15,915 nucleotides of DNA, from contig DCHW01000023.1 of assembly GCA_002314935.1 (NCBI GenBank), forward strand, positions 1 to 15,915. The letters are read 5' to 3'. The translations under genes and the position numbers were made by a program. This DNA comes from Clostridiales bacterium UBA1742. Its GTDB lineage: Bacteria > Bacillota > Clostridia > TANB77 > CAG-508. The notes below the pieces were generated by a model. The model was not told where the DNA came from, made no database searches, and was given only the letters and a program-made list of their open reading frames with translations. The stretch's first letter is position 1. Each line of letters begins with the position of its first letter. Positions 1-6,988 of this stretch are shown piece by piece.

Positions 1-998
1 TCAGCAATCTTTATTACATTATCTTTTATTTCCATAACTACTATTCTGTCATTTTTCTTTAATGTTCCATTTGTATTGCTTGTATCAAGATTTTTAGCCG
101 CTGTTTCTGTTTTATATACCACCCATCCATCTGTTATTAACATCAATTTATCGTTTACTTTTAATGATCCTGTATACACTGGTTTCTTTACTGTGATTAT
201 TATTTCACCTTTCACATTACTTCCATCTGCTGCTGTTGCAATTATTATTGTAGTACCTTCTGCTATACCTTTTAGCTTTCCTGTTGAATCTACTGTTGCT
301 ACATTTGTTTTATTTGAACTCCATGTTACATTTTTATTAGTTGCATCATCCGGTTTAACTGTTGCTGTTAATTGTATTTTCTTTCCAACTTCTACTTCAT
401 TTATACTACTATTAATTTTTACACTTGTTACACTTTTGGTTTTTGCTTTTACTGTAACATTAAAAGTTGTAGTTTTGGTTATACTATTTTCAGTATAGCT
501 TACTGTTATTTTTTGTGTTCCACTTGTATTTAATGTTGTTGGTGAACAAGTAAATCCAGAAGTCACTTCTTTTGTTGTACTGTCCGAATAATTTAATTTT
601 ATTTTTAATCCTGATGTTTTTAAATTATCTCCAACATTATATTCTGTTTTACTAGGATTATTAACAATAGTAATTGATGATAATTTTTTTGCTGTTACTA
701 AATTTTGAATATAATTTATAATTTCCAAAGCATCTATACTATTAACTTTACCATCTCCATTTATATCAGCTCTAAGTTTTTGTAATACTGAAAGTTTTTT
801 AGCTCCTGTTGCATAATTTAAAATCAATTCACCATCAGAAGAATTTATCTTTTTGTTACCATCTACATCTCCCATTATTCCATATAAAGTTTTGTCTCCT
901 ACATTCTTTTTTGTTGCAGCATTTGATGTTGTATTAAATGTAAACATAAATACTACTACCATTATCAAAAATACTATTTTTGAAATTTTTTTACTCAT
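1..998 (-). CDS. Secreted dockerin / Ig-like (Big_3, Big_2) protein, C-terminus cut by window edge
   Basis: The open frame runs from an ATG at 998 (GGAGG Shine-Dalgarno at about 1005-1010) off the left edge, giving 332 visible residues. Residues 1-28 form a signal peptide: a lysine-rich start, a hydrophobic core, then TSNAA. Residues 43-100 hold two dockerin-type calcium-binding repeats (GDVDGNKKINSSD and ADINGDGKVNSID) with Asp/Asn at ligand positions 1, 3, 5, 9 and 12. Residues 105-183 look like a Big_3 Ig-like domain (KTSGLKIKLNYSD, FTCSPTTL). Residues 190-270 form a Big_2 domain (VTWSSN...VATVDSTGKLKGIAEGTT). From about 275 an SH3-like module begins (GTLKKNDRIVVMEI). The dockerin is N-terminal, whereas in cellulosomal enzymes it is usually C-terminal. 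No catalytic domain is visible, so an adhesin or cell-surface structural role is inferred. The gene follows a c-di-GMP riboswitch and is a module-shuffled paralogue of the gene at 5324-6820. Confidence 0.85.
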   Translation of the reverse strand, partial: MSKKISKIVFLIMVVVFMFTFNTTSNAATKKNVGDKTLYGIMGDVDGNKKINSSDGELILNYATGAKKLSVLQKLRADINGDGKVNSIDALEIINYIQNLVTAKKLSSITIVNNPSKTEYNVGDNLKTSGLKIKLNYSDSTTKEVTSGFTCSPTTLNTSGTQKITVSYTENSITKTTTFNVTVKAKTKSVTSVKINSSINEVEVGKKIQLTATVKPDDATNKNVTWSSNKTNVATVDSTGKLKGIAEGTTIIIATAADGSNVKGEIIITVKKPVYTGSLKVNDKLMLITDGWVVYKTETAAKNLDTSNTNGTLKKNDRIVVMEIKDNVIKIA

Positions 999-1032
999 AT
1001 TAATTCCTCCTTAATTTTAATTTGGATTACGT

Positions 1033-1077
1033 AAAAAACGCCAACTACCCTAAACGTAAAAAATTTGGGTAGTTGGC
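1033..1077 (-). terminator. Rho-independent terminator of riboswitch 1 (expression platform)
   Basis: On the minus strand an 11-bp perfect stem (GCCAACTACCC at 1077-1067, GGGTAGTTGGC at 1050-1040) is followed by G and six T (1038-1033). It sits between the GEMM-I aptamer and the dockerin-protein start. The left arm is the same segment as the aptamer's 3' strand, so aptamer and terminator should be mutually exclusive. Confidence 0.85.
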
Positions 1078-1153
1078 TGACATGAAAATCACTTTGATTT
1101 TTTTAGTCCCTTCAACTTTGCGTCCTTGCATTTCTACAAGTTTGCCTTTTTCC
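1066..1153 (-). promoter_or_regulatory. Cyclic di-GMP-I (GEMM-I) riboswitch 1
   Basis: Reading the minus strand, the aptamer shows GGCAAAC, then a hairpin CTTGTA-GAAA-TGCAAG (1140-1125, GNRA tetraloop), then the invariant GGACGCAAAG, then GGGACT, a second AT-rich stem-loop closed by GAC/GTC, and a 3' CAGCCAACTACCC. These are the GEMM-I signatures. The G two bases before the C of GGCAAA corresponds to the ligand-contacting G20 (from memory of the Vc2 structure), which favours c-di-GMP over cGAMP. The terminator uses the aptamer 3' strand as its left arm, so ligand binding should prevent termination and turn the gene on; this direction is inference. Confidence 0.9.
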
Positions 1154-1161
1154 TTATTTAT

Positions 1162-1190
1162 ATTATACCATTTTTAACACATTATGTCAA
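1162..1190 (-). promoter_or_regulatory. Sigma-A promoter for riboswitch 1 and the dockerin gene
   Basis: On the minus strand there is a perfect TTGACA (1190-1185), a 17-base spacer and a perfect TATAAT (1167-1162), with an extended -10 TG (TGG just upstream). The start of transcription falls about 7 bases downstream, just before the GEMM-I aptamer. The arrangement matches the promoter of riboswitch 2. Confidence 0.85.
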
Positions 1191-1249
1191 ATTGCTGTTT
1201 TTTCTTTTTCCATTTTATTTACATTTTTTTAATTTTTTTGTTTTTTTAT
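1191..1249. other. T-rich spacer between divergent promoters
   Basis: This is almost pure T/A on the plus strand, with runs of six to seven T. It separates the left-facing riboswitch promoter from the right-facing zinc-ribbon promoter. A/T tracts here could act as UP-element or curved DNA for either promoter; that is inference. No ORF or hairpin was seen. Confidence 0.35.
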
Positions 1250-1277
1250 TTGCTTTTTCATTTTTTTATGATAAAAT
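1250..1277 (+). promoter_or_regulatory. Promoter of the zinc-ribbon gene
   Basis: TTGCTT (1250-1255), a 16-base spacer and TAAAAT (1272-1277), with an extended -10 TG at 1269-1270. It lies 38 bases before the ATG at 1316. The -35 is a partial match only, and AT-rich DNA yields chance hits. Confidence 0.5.
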
Positions 1278-1315
1278 ATTAAAATCAAAAGATAATTTTT
1301 AAGAGGTATAATTTT

Positions 1316-1555
1316 ATGGAATTTAAAAAATGTGTTCGTTGCGGTTGTTTTTTTATGTCAAACAATGATGTCTGCTGTAAATGTGAAACTAAAGATAGAC
1401 AAGATATTTATAAATTAAATACAATTATTGATACTGATTTTAATATCACAAATTTAGAATGTTTATCTGCTTCCAGCGGAATTAGCATTACAAATTTAAC
1501 TAGGCTTATAAAAAACAAAGAAATAAATGGTTTGAACGATATAGAAATACAATAA
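1316..1555 (+). CDS. Small zinc-ribbon/HTH protein, YvyF (TIGR03826)-like
   Basis: A 79-residue protein and the only plus-strand gene. The N-terminus has a four-cysteine zinc ribbon (C6-x2-C9 and C20-x2-C23, with extra C11 and C21). The C-terminal half ends in a short helical segment (SASSGISITNLTRLIKNKEING) typical of the helix-turn-helix of YvyF-like flagellar-operon proteins. A GAGG sits 9 bases before the ATG. No flagellar genes are nearby, so a flagellar role should not be assumed; a regulatory or nucleic-acid-binding role is inference. It is convergent with the rhodanese gene and shares its terminator; its last four codons (IEIQ) and stop lie in the shared inverted repeat. Confidence 0.75.
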   Translation: MEFKKCVRCGCFFMSNNDVCCKCETKDRQDIYKLNTIIDTDFNITNLECLSASSGISITNLTRLIKNKEINGLNDIEIQ

Positions 1556-1594
1556 AAAGAACGGTTTATACCGTTCTTTTTATTGTATTTCTAT
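1541..1594. terminator. 24-bp perfect inverted repeat, bidirectional terminator over two convergent stop codons
   Basis: Left arm 1541-1564 and right arm 1571-1594 are exact reverse complements, with a 6-base loop TTTATA (1565-1570). The core AAAAGAACGG / CCGTTCTTTT gives a GC-containing stem with flanking T runs on both strands. The repeat extends outward through the TAA of the plus gene (1553-1555) and the TAA of the minus gene (1580-1582), so both proteins end in IEIQ. Confidence 0.9.
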
Positions 1595-1930
1595 TTGACT
1601 ATAATTTTCAATTCCACCATATAAACTATATACATTTTTAAATCCACATTTTTTTAATTCCTTAACTGCTTTTTTACTTCTTTTTCCGCTTAAACAATAT
1701 GCTATTATAATATCCGATTTATTCTTTGCAATTTTTTTCATATTAATACATAATTCATATATTGGTATATTTATGGCATTTTTTAAATGTCCTTCTTTAT
1801 ATTCTTGAGGACTTCTTACATCCAATAAAATAATATTTTCATTATTTTTAATTGTTTTTTTTAATTCCTCAAATGTAATTTCCGAATTTTCTTTGCCTCT
1901 TTTTAAATTTCTTAAAACTTTTTTTATCAT
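1580..1930 (-). CDS. Single-domain rhodanese-like sulfurtransferase
   Basis: A 116-residue protein starting at the ATG at 1930, preceded by AGGTGA at good spacing; a longer reading from 1975 would start inside the upstream terminator and is rejected. Rhodanese hallmarks in order are LLDVRSPQEYKEGHLKNAINIP (about residues 35-56), the active-site loop C79-LSGKRS85 (CxxGxRS type, Cys forms the persulfide) and a LYGGIENY motif near the end, where most family members have GGIxxW (Trp replaced by Tyr here). There is no signal peptide, so it should be cytoplasmic; its role is sulfane-sulfur handling, partner unknown. It is downstream of the secF-like gene but separated by a terminator. Confidence 0.88.
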   Translation of the reverse strand: MIKKVLRNLKRGKENSEITFEELKKTIKNNENIILLDVRSPQEYKEGHLKNAINIPIYELCINMKKIAKNKSDIIIAYCLSGKRSKKAVKELKKCGFKNVYSLYGGIENYSQIEIQ

Positions 1931-1943
1931 ATAATCACCTATT

Positions 1944-1973
1944 AAAAAAATTAGGCAGATAATTAAATCCGCC
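1944..1973 (-). terminator. Rho-independent terminator after the secF-like gene
   Basis: On the minus strand GGCGGAT (1973-1967), a 6-base loop and ATCTGCC (1960-1954) form a 7-bp stem with one G-U pair, followed by TAA and seven T (1950-1944). It lies just past the SecF-like stop at 2001 and upstream of the rhodanese start, so it ends the Sec block. Confidence 0.75.
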
Positions 1974-2000
1974 ATAATCTATCTAATAATATTATATGTT

Positions 2001-2684
2001 TTATTTTCTTTTTTTGTTCTTTTTTGATTCGATTTTTTTATTTTCTTTATTAAGGATATATGTTAATACCATAAATGTTATTATAAATATACAAACTGCA
2101 GTTGGTATTGTCCATACTCCAACTGGTATTCTTAATATAGTTAAAATTGAGAAGAATAAAAGTTCTGGTAAAAGCAATGCTTCTACTAAATATTCTATTA
2201 ATTTCTTTGTATTGATTTTTCTATATCTTATTATGTAATACATTACTATTATAACTATTGCTATAACTATTTCAATTTCAAATTGTTTTATATAATCTAT
2301 TAATCTTACATGTCCATTTTCAACTACTTTTAATTCTTCTATTGTTAAAGTGTCTTCATATCTCTCATTTATTTTTTCTACAAAAGCTGTTTTTTCTTCA
2401 TCAGTTATTTCTTGTTTATCTATTGTAATAAATACTTCACTTTCGCTTTTATCTATAAATTGAACTTTTGATGCTGTTTTTGGAAATACATCTTTTAAAA
2501 TTTGTTTCATATCTTTCTCATTTAAAGAATTATCTATATACATAATTATTGAAGAACTATTTTTCCATGTTAATGCATAATTCATTCCACTTGTACATTT
2601 CACAATTACTCCAGCAATTATTACAACTAATATAAGTGCTAAAATTATATTTTTTTTATTGTTAAATATTTTTTTAAAATTCAT
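2001..2684 (-). CDS. secF: Divergent, shortened SecF-like membrane protein
   Basis: 227 residues, against roughly 290-310 for typical SecF. Visible order: TM1 (about 12-29), an extracytoplasmic P-like domain (35-130), then three TMs at about 135-152, 161-183 and 187-210, and a lysine-rich tail (about 212-227). Normal SecF has six TMs; the last two are absent. The usual SecF TM4 motif (INDTVVIFDRIREN type) aligns with ITFMVLTYILNKENK, in which the Asp and Arg are missing. Assignment rests mainly on position directly after a SecD-like gene (9-base gap, strong AGGAGG site), the TM pattern and the P-domain. In the family, SecD/SecF use the proton-motive force to help translocated proteins leave SecYEG; whether this version does is doubtful. 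Confidence 0.7.
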   Translation of the reverse strand: MNFKKIFNNKKNIILALILVVIIAGVIVKCTSGMNYALTWKNSSSIIMYIDNSLNEKDMKQILKDVFPKTASKVQFIDKSESEVFITIDKQEITDEEKTAFVEKINERYEDTLTIEELKVVENGHVRLIDYIKQFEIEIVIAIVIIVMYYIIRYRKINTKKLIEYLVEALLLPELLFFSILTILRIPVGVWTIPTAVCIFIITFMVLTYILNKENKKIESKKNKKRK

Positions 2685-2693
2685 TTTTCCCTC

Positions 2694-4082
2694 CTATTTT
2701 TCTATAGCTTTTAATATAAATTTTGTTATTACAACATTATATATATACATCACAAACATTCCCCAAAATGTTATCATTCCGAAACTTGCAACATTTACAA
2801 GACTTGCAAAAGAAAATGTAACAGCCATTATAAATAGTGGAATTAAATCTAATATGCTATTTTTTAATGTAGTATTAATTTCTGAAATGTTTTTTATCAT
2901 CTTTGAACATAACGCAAAATTTAATATTGTACATACAATTAATCCAACCATACCTTCTAATGAAATAATAACATTTGTATATCTAAGTACAAGTAATAAT
3001 AAAGCTACATATCCAAGTTGAACTCCAGCTAAAATTAATCCTTTTACTTTAAATTTAACTATTGTAATCACAAACAATGCAACTAAACAAGCAATTCCTA
3101 TATATACCAAAATATTTATATTGTTAATTTCTGGTGATATTTCAAAATTTGTATTTTCATATGTTAATGGCATATTTGCTGTATCTAATAATGTTTTTAT
3201 ATCTAATGCATTATTTGAATATTTGTTTATTTCATCTGTTTCACTTGATAAACCAAATGGAATTGTTATAACACCACTTTCAGCATCTAGATATTTTAAA
3301 ATTCCCGTAGCTACATCTTTTTGAAAATAATATGTTAAATAATCTTGATCATCTATTTTTACACAAACATTTGAGGTTTTCTCGTTTTCTGTAGTCTCTC
3401 CAGTTTCTTCATCTACTACTTCTTCTGTTGTTGAAATATATTTGTTACTCATTTCAGAAAAAATACTTTTTCCTTCTTTGTTTAGTTCTATTCTTAAAGC
3501 TACCAATACGGAACCATCAGTTTGTGTATAATATACTTGAGAAACATTTGCAATATGTGATTTGTTTAATAAGACGTCATTAGTTTCTTCATCTGTTACT
3601 TCAAAATTACCTTTTTGAGTTAATATTGTTATTATATTTTCAGTATCCTCATTTTCTGGTATTTGAATTTCAATTGTACCATTTTGCTTATTTTCATTTA
3701 CAATATATTGTCCAACATTTAAACTTTTTAATCTTTGTAAAATTATAGATTTAGATAAATTATAATTTTCTTCTTTTAATAATTCTTCAGCATTTACTTT
3801 ATTTTCTACTGTTGTATATCCATCTTCAGCTAAATATTCCACTCCATCTTCAACTTCTACTTCATTACCTTCTGAATCATATACACTAGTAGATTCAACA
3901 GTATTATCTATCTCCATTATTATTTTTCTTGAATTGTTAAATTCCATGCTTGTTAAATAATTTGGAATTATATTTTCTATCTTATAATTTTTTATTTTAA
4001 AAACTCCAATAAAGGATGTTAATATTACAATAAGTATTAATAATATTATTGCTATTAATGTTAGTTTCTTTTCTATTTTCAC
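2694..4082 (-). CDS. secD: Divergent SecD-like membrane protein
   Basis: 462 residues with a GTG start at 4082 after GGAGG. TM1 is at 8-29; a large extracytoplasmic P1-like region spans about 40-315, including an acidic stretch (220-237); then TMs at about 322-343, 347-367, 372-396, 409-430 and 433-457. The SecD order is recognisable: VDETGN-like extracytoplasmic sheet elements, IPFGLSS, and an NSILDLIPLFIMA segment that aligns with the STILDANVTTLIA helix (Asp412 kept). The other hallmark, GMAVDANVLIFERI, aligns with ILNFALCSKMIKNI and carries no acidic residue; the N-terminal LGLDLxGG motif is also degraded (YLTSMEFNNSRK). It is co-transcribed with the HD gene upstream (11-base gap) and the SecF-like gene downstream. 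Confidence 0.78.
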   Translation of the reverse strand: MKIEKKLTLIAIILLILIVILTSFIGVFKIKNYKIENIIPNYLTSMEFNNSRKIIMEIDNTVESTSVYDSEGNEVEVEDGVEYLAEDGYTTVENKVNAEELLKEENYNLSKSIILQRLKSLNVGQYIVNENKQNGTIEIQIPENEDTENIITILTQKGNFEVTDEETNDVLLNKSHIANVSQVYYTQTDGSVLVALRIELNKEGKSIFSEMSNKYISTTEEVVDEETGETTENEKTSNVCVKIDDQDYLTYYFQKDVATGILKYLDAESGVITIPFGLSSETDEINKYSNNALDIKTLLDTANMPLTYENTNFEISPEINNINILVYIGIACLVALFVITIVKFKVKGLILAGVQLGYVALLLLVLRYTNVIISLEGMVGLIVCTILNFALCSKMIKNISEINTTLKNSILDLIPLFIMAVTFSFASLVNVASFGMITFWGMFVMYIYNVVITKFILKAIEK

Positions 4083-4093
4083 TTTTATTCCTC

Positions 4094-4753
4094 CTATAAT
4101 AATCTTGTATCATTTATTACTAATTCAAACCATATTTGCAAATATTTTGCTGCATATTTACTCATCATTGTTCTATCCATAAAAATTTCAAAATAATCAA
4201 GCACTGGACATATATGATTATCTATTGTTAAATCTAAAGTTAATTTTTTTTGCTTATTATCAATGACTAAATCTGCCTTTGTAACTGCATAATTAACTTT
4301 GTCATGTATATCAAAAGTTGCCATGTTTTTATTTACTACTCTATCTCTATGTACATCTGACTTGTCCGCCAATATTAGTGCTGCAGATATATCACTAACG
4401 GCTGTACCAGTTTGTTCATCATGATTTCCAATTGCAGACATTATTTCTGTTCTATCTTTTATATCCATTCCCATTTCTTTTAAAATATTATAAGCAAGAA
4501 TTGCACCTGAATGAGCATGATCAACTCTATTAACACTATTTCCAATGTCATGTAAATATCCTGCTATTTTAGCAAGCTCTATTCTTTTTTCATCATATCC
4601 CAATGTCTCTAAAATTTTCCCAGCTCTATTTGACACAATACTTACATGTCTTACAGAATGTTCTGTATATCCTAATGCATCCAATTGCTTTTGAGCTCCT
4701 ATAACTAACTCTTGTACTTCAGGATTCTTTTTTATATCTTCTAATGTTAACAT
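4094..4753 (-). CDS. HD-domain metal-dependent phosphohydrolase
   Basis: 219 residues, ATG after GGAGG. The HD superfamily signature is complete: H32/H36 (YTEHSVRH), H68-D69 in GYLHDIGN, H79/H81 (DHAHSGA), H111-D112 (IGNHDE) and D130 in LADKSD. The C-terminal part (from about 150) is a small beta-rich domain of unknown role. The substrate is not readable from sequence; nucleotides or phosphate esters are usual for the superfamily. It is not an HD-GYP protein. An HD gene just upstream of secD-secF is, from memory, a recurrent arrangement in Clostridia, and the 11-base gap to secD supports one transcript. Confidence 0.85.
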   Translation of the reverse strand: MLTLEDIKKNPEVQELVIGAQKQLDALGYTEHSVRHVSIVSNRAGKILETLGYDEKRIELAKIAGYLHDIGNSVNRVDHAHSGAILAYNILKEMGMDIKDRTEIMSAIGNHDEQTGTAVSDISAALILADKSDVHRDRVVNKNMATFDIHDKVNYAVTKADLVIDNKQKKLTLDLTIDNHICPVLDYFEIFMDRTMMSKYAAKYLQIWFELVINDTRLL

Positions 4754-4784
4754 TTTCGCACCTCCATTATTCCAATATATTTAG

Positions 4785-4813
4785 ATTTTATATTAAACAA
4801 AATAAAATATCAA
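4785..4813 (-). promoter_or_regulatory. Possible promoter for HD-secD-secF
   Basis: On the minus strand TTGATA (4813-4808), 17 bases, TAAAAT (4790-4785). It begins immediately after the stop codon of the upstream YrzE-like gene and ends 32 bases before the HD start. Such matches arise by chance in this AT-rich DNA. Confidence 0.45.
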
Positions 4814-5212
4814 CTATTTTTTAAAATTTACACCAATTATTCCTCCTATTGCTCCTAATATTATACTTATTATTATCATTATTAAAGAATATTTGTTTAA
4901 ATAAAAATTTTTAATTATAATACTAGATAATGTATATATAAAGAATATATAGATACTTCCGACTGCTATGCCTGTTAATATTCCTCTTGTTTTTATAGTG
5001 CATGCACTTAGTATAGCTCCACTCAATATACTAATTCCTGTTATTAAAATTGTTACAATTGGAATTATATTTTCTTGGACACTACTATATGTTAATATTG
5101 CCGAAAATACTATTAATAAAATTATGGTTATTATAATAGCTATAATTGCTCCTTTGAAAATTTTTTTTAAATTTAATTGTTTTTTATTTTTATTTTCTAT
5201 TTTTTTTATCAT
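4814..5212 (-). CDS. Four-TM membrane protein, YrzE / TIGR04086-like
   Basis: 132 residues with a lysine-rich cytoplasmic N-terminus and four predicted TM helices (about 21-42, 48-70, 77-100, 108-127). The fold pattern and conserved small residues (SGAILSACTIKTRGILTGIAVG, ILGAIGGIIGV) match the small TIGR04086/YrzE family. Members are, from memory, often found near yajC and secDF in Clostridia, and here the gene precedes HD-secD-secF. The molecular role is unknown. The start has a strong AGGAGG at good spacing. No clear promoter could be picked in the 100 bases upstream. Confidence 0.75.
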   Translation of the reverse strand: MIKKIENKNKKQLNLKKIFKGAIIAIIITIILLIVFSAILTYSSVQENIIPIVTILITGISILSGAILSACTIKTRGILTGIAVGSIYIFFIYTLSSIIIKNFYLNKYSLIMIIISIILGAIGGIIGVNFKK

Positions 5213-5276
5213 ATAAACCTCCTAAATTTATTTTATATTATTCTATGATTTAAAAATAAAAATATGTTTTGTACTA

Positions 5277-5313
5277 TAAAAATCCTTTAGGAATTTTTCC
5301 TAAAGGATTTTTT
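5277..5313. terminator. Rho-independent terminator of the 498-aa secreted protein gene
   Basis: AATCCTTTAGGA (5281-5292) and TCCTAAAGGATT (5298-5309) form a 12-bp perfect stem with a 5-base loop, flanked by AAAA and TTTT. On the minus strand a T run follows the stem, 11 bases past the stop at 5324. The stem is symmetric, so it could act in both directions. Confidence 0.85.
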
Positions 5314-5323
5314 ATATAATATA

Positions 5324-6820
5324 TTATTTTATTATTGTCCAATATTTACTTGCTGTTGATCCATAATAAATATAATATATGTCTTCTACTTTAAAGTTTT
5401 TCTTACTTGTTGCACTTGATAAAGAACTTATTTTTACTTTTAACCAATTTCCATCTATTTCTAATATTTCAACTTGATCATTTGATGTTAAAGCTAGATA
5501 TTTTGTTCCACTTTCTATATCAGCATTTGTATGTTTACTATATGTCCACCAAGAATATCCATTCTTTATCTTCAAAATATTTCCTTTATTTAACTTAGTT
5601 GTATAAATGTTAGTTTTATCTACTATATTTTTTTCTTTTACTGTTACATTAAAGCTTGTCGTTTTTCCATTATATGTAACTGTTATTTTTTGACTTCCTT
5701 TGTTTTTTAATGTTGTTGGTGAACATGTAAATCCACTTGTTTTATTTTCTGTTGTTCCATCACTATATTTTAATTGTATTTTCAATCCTGATGTATTTAA
5801 AGTCTCGTTTAAATAATATTCCGTTTTTGTTGGATTAGTCACCATACTTATACTAGAAAGAGTCTTTTTATTTGATTTTTCATTTGATTTTTTATTTGAT
5901 TTTTGTTTTACTGTTATTGTACATTGTGCTGTTTTATTGGTTCTATTGCTTTTAACGGTTATTATTGCTGTTCCCTCTTTTTTAGCTGTTACTTTTCCAT
6001 TTGAATCTACAGTTGCTATATCTGGTGTATTTGAACTCCATGTTACAGTTTTAACTGCTGCATTTTGTGGTGTTATTGTTGCTTTTATTGTTTGTGTTTC
6101 ATTTATATATAATGTTTTTGATGTTGGATTTACTGTAATGTTTTCTATTTTTATTTCATCCCATATAGCTTTCATATAAACATATTTTTCTCCAACATAA
6201 ACTTTATTTCCAGGATTATATTTCTTTCCTGTTAGTTTCCCTTGAGCATAAATTTCATAATATTTAAATTTATAACCATTCCTTGTTGGTATTGCTTTTG
6301 GTAATGTTACATATCCAGCTGTATCTGATTTATACACTTTACGACCAACACCATCTACGGCTACATCTAAAGAGCCTTGCTTCACTACTTTCAGCTCAAT
6401 ATTATGCATATATTTTTTTGATGATAAACTATCTTTTTTCACACTATAATGCATTTCTATTCTATATGTTCCACTTTTGCAATTTTTTCCAACCTTTATT
6501 ATATATTTAGTAGCTCCACCTGTTGTTTGAATTGATAAATCTAGGTTGTCTACACTTGTTACTCCATTTTTATATGAAGTGCTCAATTTACTTGTCTTTC
6601 CACTACTATCTACTTTGTAAACATAGAAATTTTGTATAGTTCCTCCTTTTAATGGTGCCGCTGCATTTGATGTATATCCTGTAAATACTGTGTATTTAGT
6701 CGTCGGAGACGTGGAATCCCATTCTACTGCTTTTACTGTTATTTTAAAACTCATTAAAAATAACATTGTTAAAAATAATACTAGAATCATTTTGTTTCTT
6801 AAATTACTTTTAATACTCAT
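5324..6820 (-). CDS. Secreted multi-domain Ig-like (Big_2, Big_3) protein under c-di-GMP control
   Basis: 498 residues; ATG after AGGAGG. Residues 1-31 are a signal peptide with a likely cut after VKA. Residues 35-145 form an unrecognised beta-rich domain. Residues 150-220 resemble a Listeria-Bacteroides (Flg_new/InlB-type) repeat: a GYKF start, TGKKYNPGN and an MKAIWD end. Residues 223-304 are Big_2 (VTWSSN, IATVDSNGKVTAKKEGTA). A charged linker follows (KSNK/KSNE/KSNK, 307-318). Residues 320-395 are Big_3-like (TSGLKIQLKYSDGTTENKTS, FTCSPTTL). Residues 400-498 are an SH3-like module (VEILEIDGNWLKVKI). No LPXTG or membrane anchor is seen at the C-terminus, so the protein is either released or bound non-covalently. 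It is a paralogue of the dockerin protein at 1-998 with Big_2 and Big_3 in the opposite order. Confidence 0.88.
   Translation of the reverse strand: MSIKSNLRNKMILVLFLTMLFLMSFKITVKAVEWDSTSPTTKYTVFTGYTSNAAAPLKGGTIQNFYVYKVDSSGKTSKLSTSYKNGVTSVDNLDLSIQTTGGATKYIIKVGKNCKSGTYRIEMHYSVKKDSLSSKKYMHNIELKVVKQGSLDVAVDGVGRKVYKSDTAGYVTLPKAIPTRNGYKFKYYEIYAQGKLTGKKYNPGNKVYVGEKYVYMKAIWDEIKIENITVNPTSKTLYINETQTIKATITPQNAAVKTVTWSSNTPDIATVDSNGKVTAKKEGTAIITVKSNRTNKTAQCTITVKQKSNKKSNEKSNKKTLSSISMVTNPTKTEYYLNETLNTSGLKIQLKYSDGTTENKTSGFTCSPTTLKNKGSQKITVTYNGKTTSFNVTVKEKNIVDKTNIYTTKLNKGNILKIKNGYSWWTYSKHTNADIESGTKYLALTSNDQVEILEIDGNWLKVKISSLSSATSKKNFKVEDIYYIYYGSTASKYWTIIK
5867..5902 (-). repeat. Three 12-bp tandem units encoding KSN(K/E)
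   Basis: Codons 307-318 of the secreted protein read as KSNK-KSNE-KSNK, three near-identical 12-base units forming the positively charged linker between the Big_2 and Big_3 domains. Such in-frame repeats can change number by slippage. Confidence 0.8.
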
Positions 6821-6855
6821 AATTAAATCCTCCTTTTAGTTTTATTTAAGAGATG

Positions 6856-6922
6856 AAAAAATAGCCAATCACCTCAAAACATAAAACCATATATTTGATT
6901 TTACTTTTTTGGGTAACTGGCT
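6856..6922 (-). terminator. Rho-independent terminator of riboswitch 2
   Basis: On the minus strand AGCCAGTTACC (6922-6912) pairs with GGTGATTGGCT (6873-6863) in an 11-bp stem with two G-U pairs, then A and six T (6861-6856). It lies between the aptamer and the 498-aa protein start. Its left arm belongs to the second copy of the 27-base repeat, not to the first, aptamer-proximal copy. Confidence 0.8.
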
Positions 6923-6988
6923 AACTTTATTTTTAAAAATATATTTTATACTCTAATTAGTTAACTGGCTGACTTTATTTTTAAAAAT
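6914..6988 (-). repeat. 27-bp direct repeat in the riboswitch 2 leader (6914-6940 and 6962-6988)
   Basis: The two 27-base copies differ at one position and are offset by 48 bases. Each contains, on the minus strand, an ATTTTTAAAAATAAAG segment followed by a YAGCCAGTTA segment, that is, the second aptamer stem and 3' strand of a GEMM-I element. The copy at 6962-6988 adjoins the aptamer core; the copy at 6914-6940 supplies the left arm of the terminator. Confidence 0.9.

Noticed and set aside
76..498. Plus-strand open frame of 140 codons
   Set aside because: Antisense shadow of the dockerin/Ig-like gene, which has a signal peptide, Shine-Dalgarno site and recognisable domains.
1066..1153. cGAMP (GEMM-Ib) specificity for the riboswitches
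   Set aside because: The position corresponding to G20 is G in both elements and the core GGACGCAAAG is of the c-di-GMP type; this relies on remembered structure numbering.
1931..1975. Longer start for the rhodanese at 1975
   Set aside because: It would place the first 15 codons across the secF terminator, has no ribosome binding site, and the ATG at 1930 has AGGTGA at proper spacing.
5213..5276. Promoter for the YrzE-like gene
   Set aside because: Several TATAAA/TAAAAT-like strings but no acceptable -35 at 16-18 bases.
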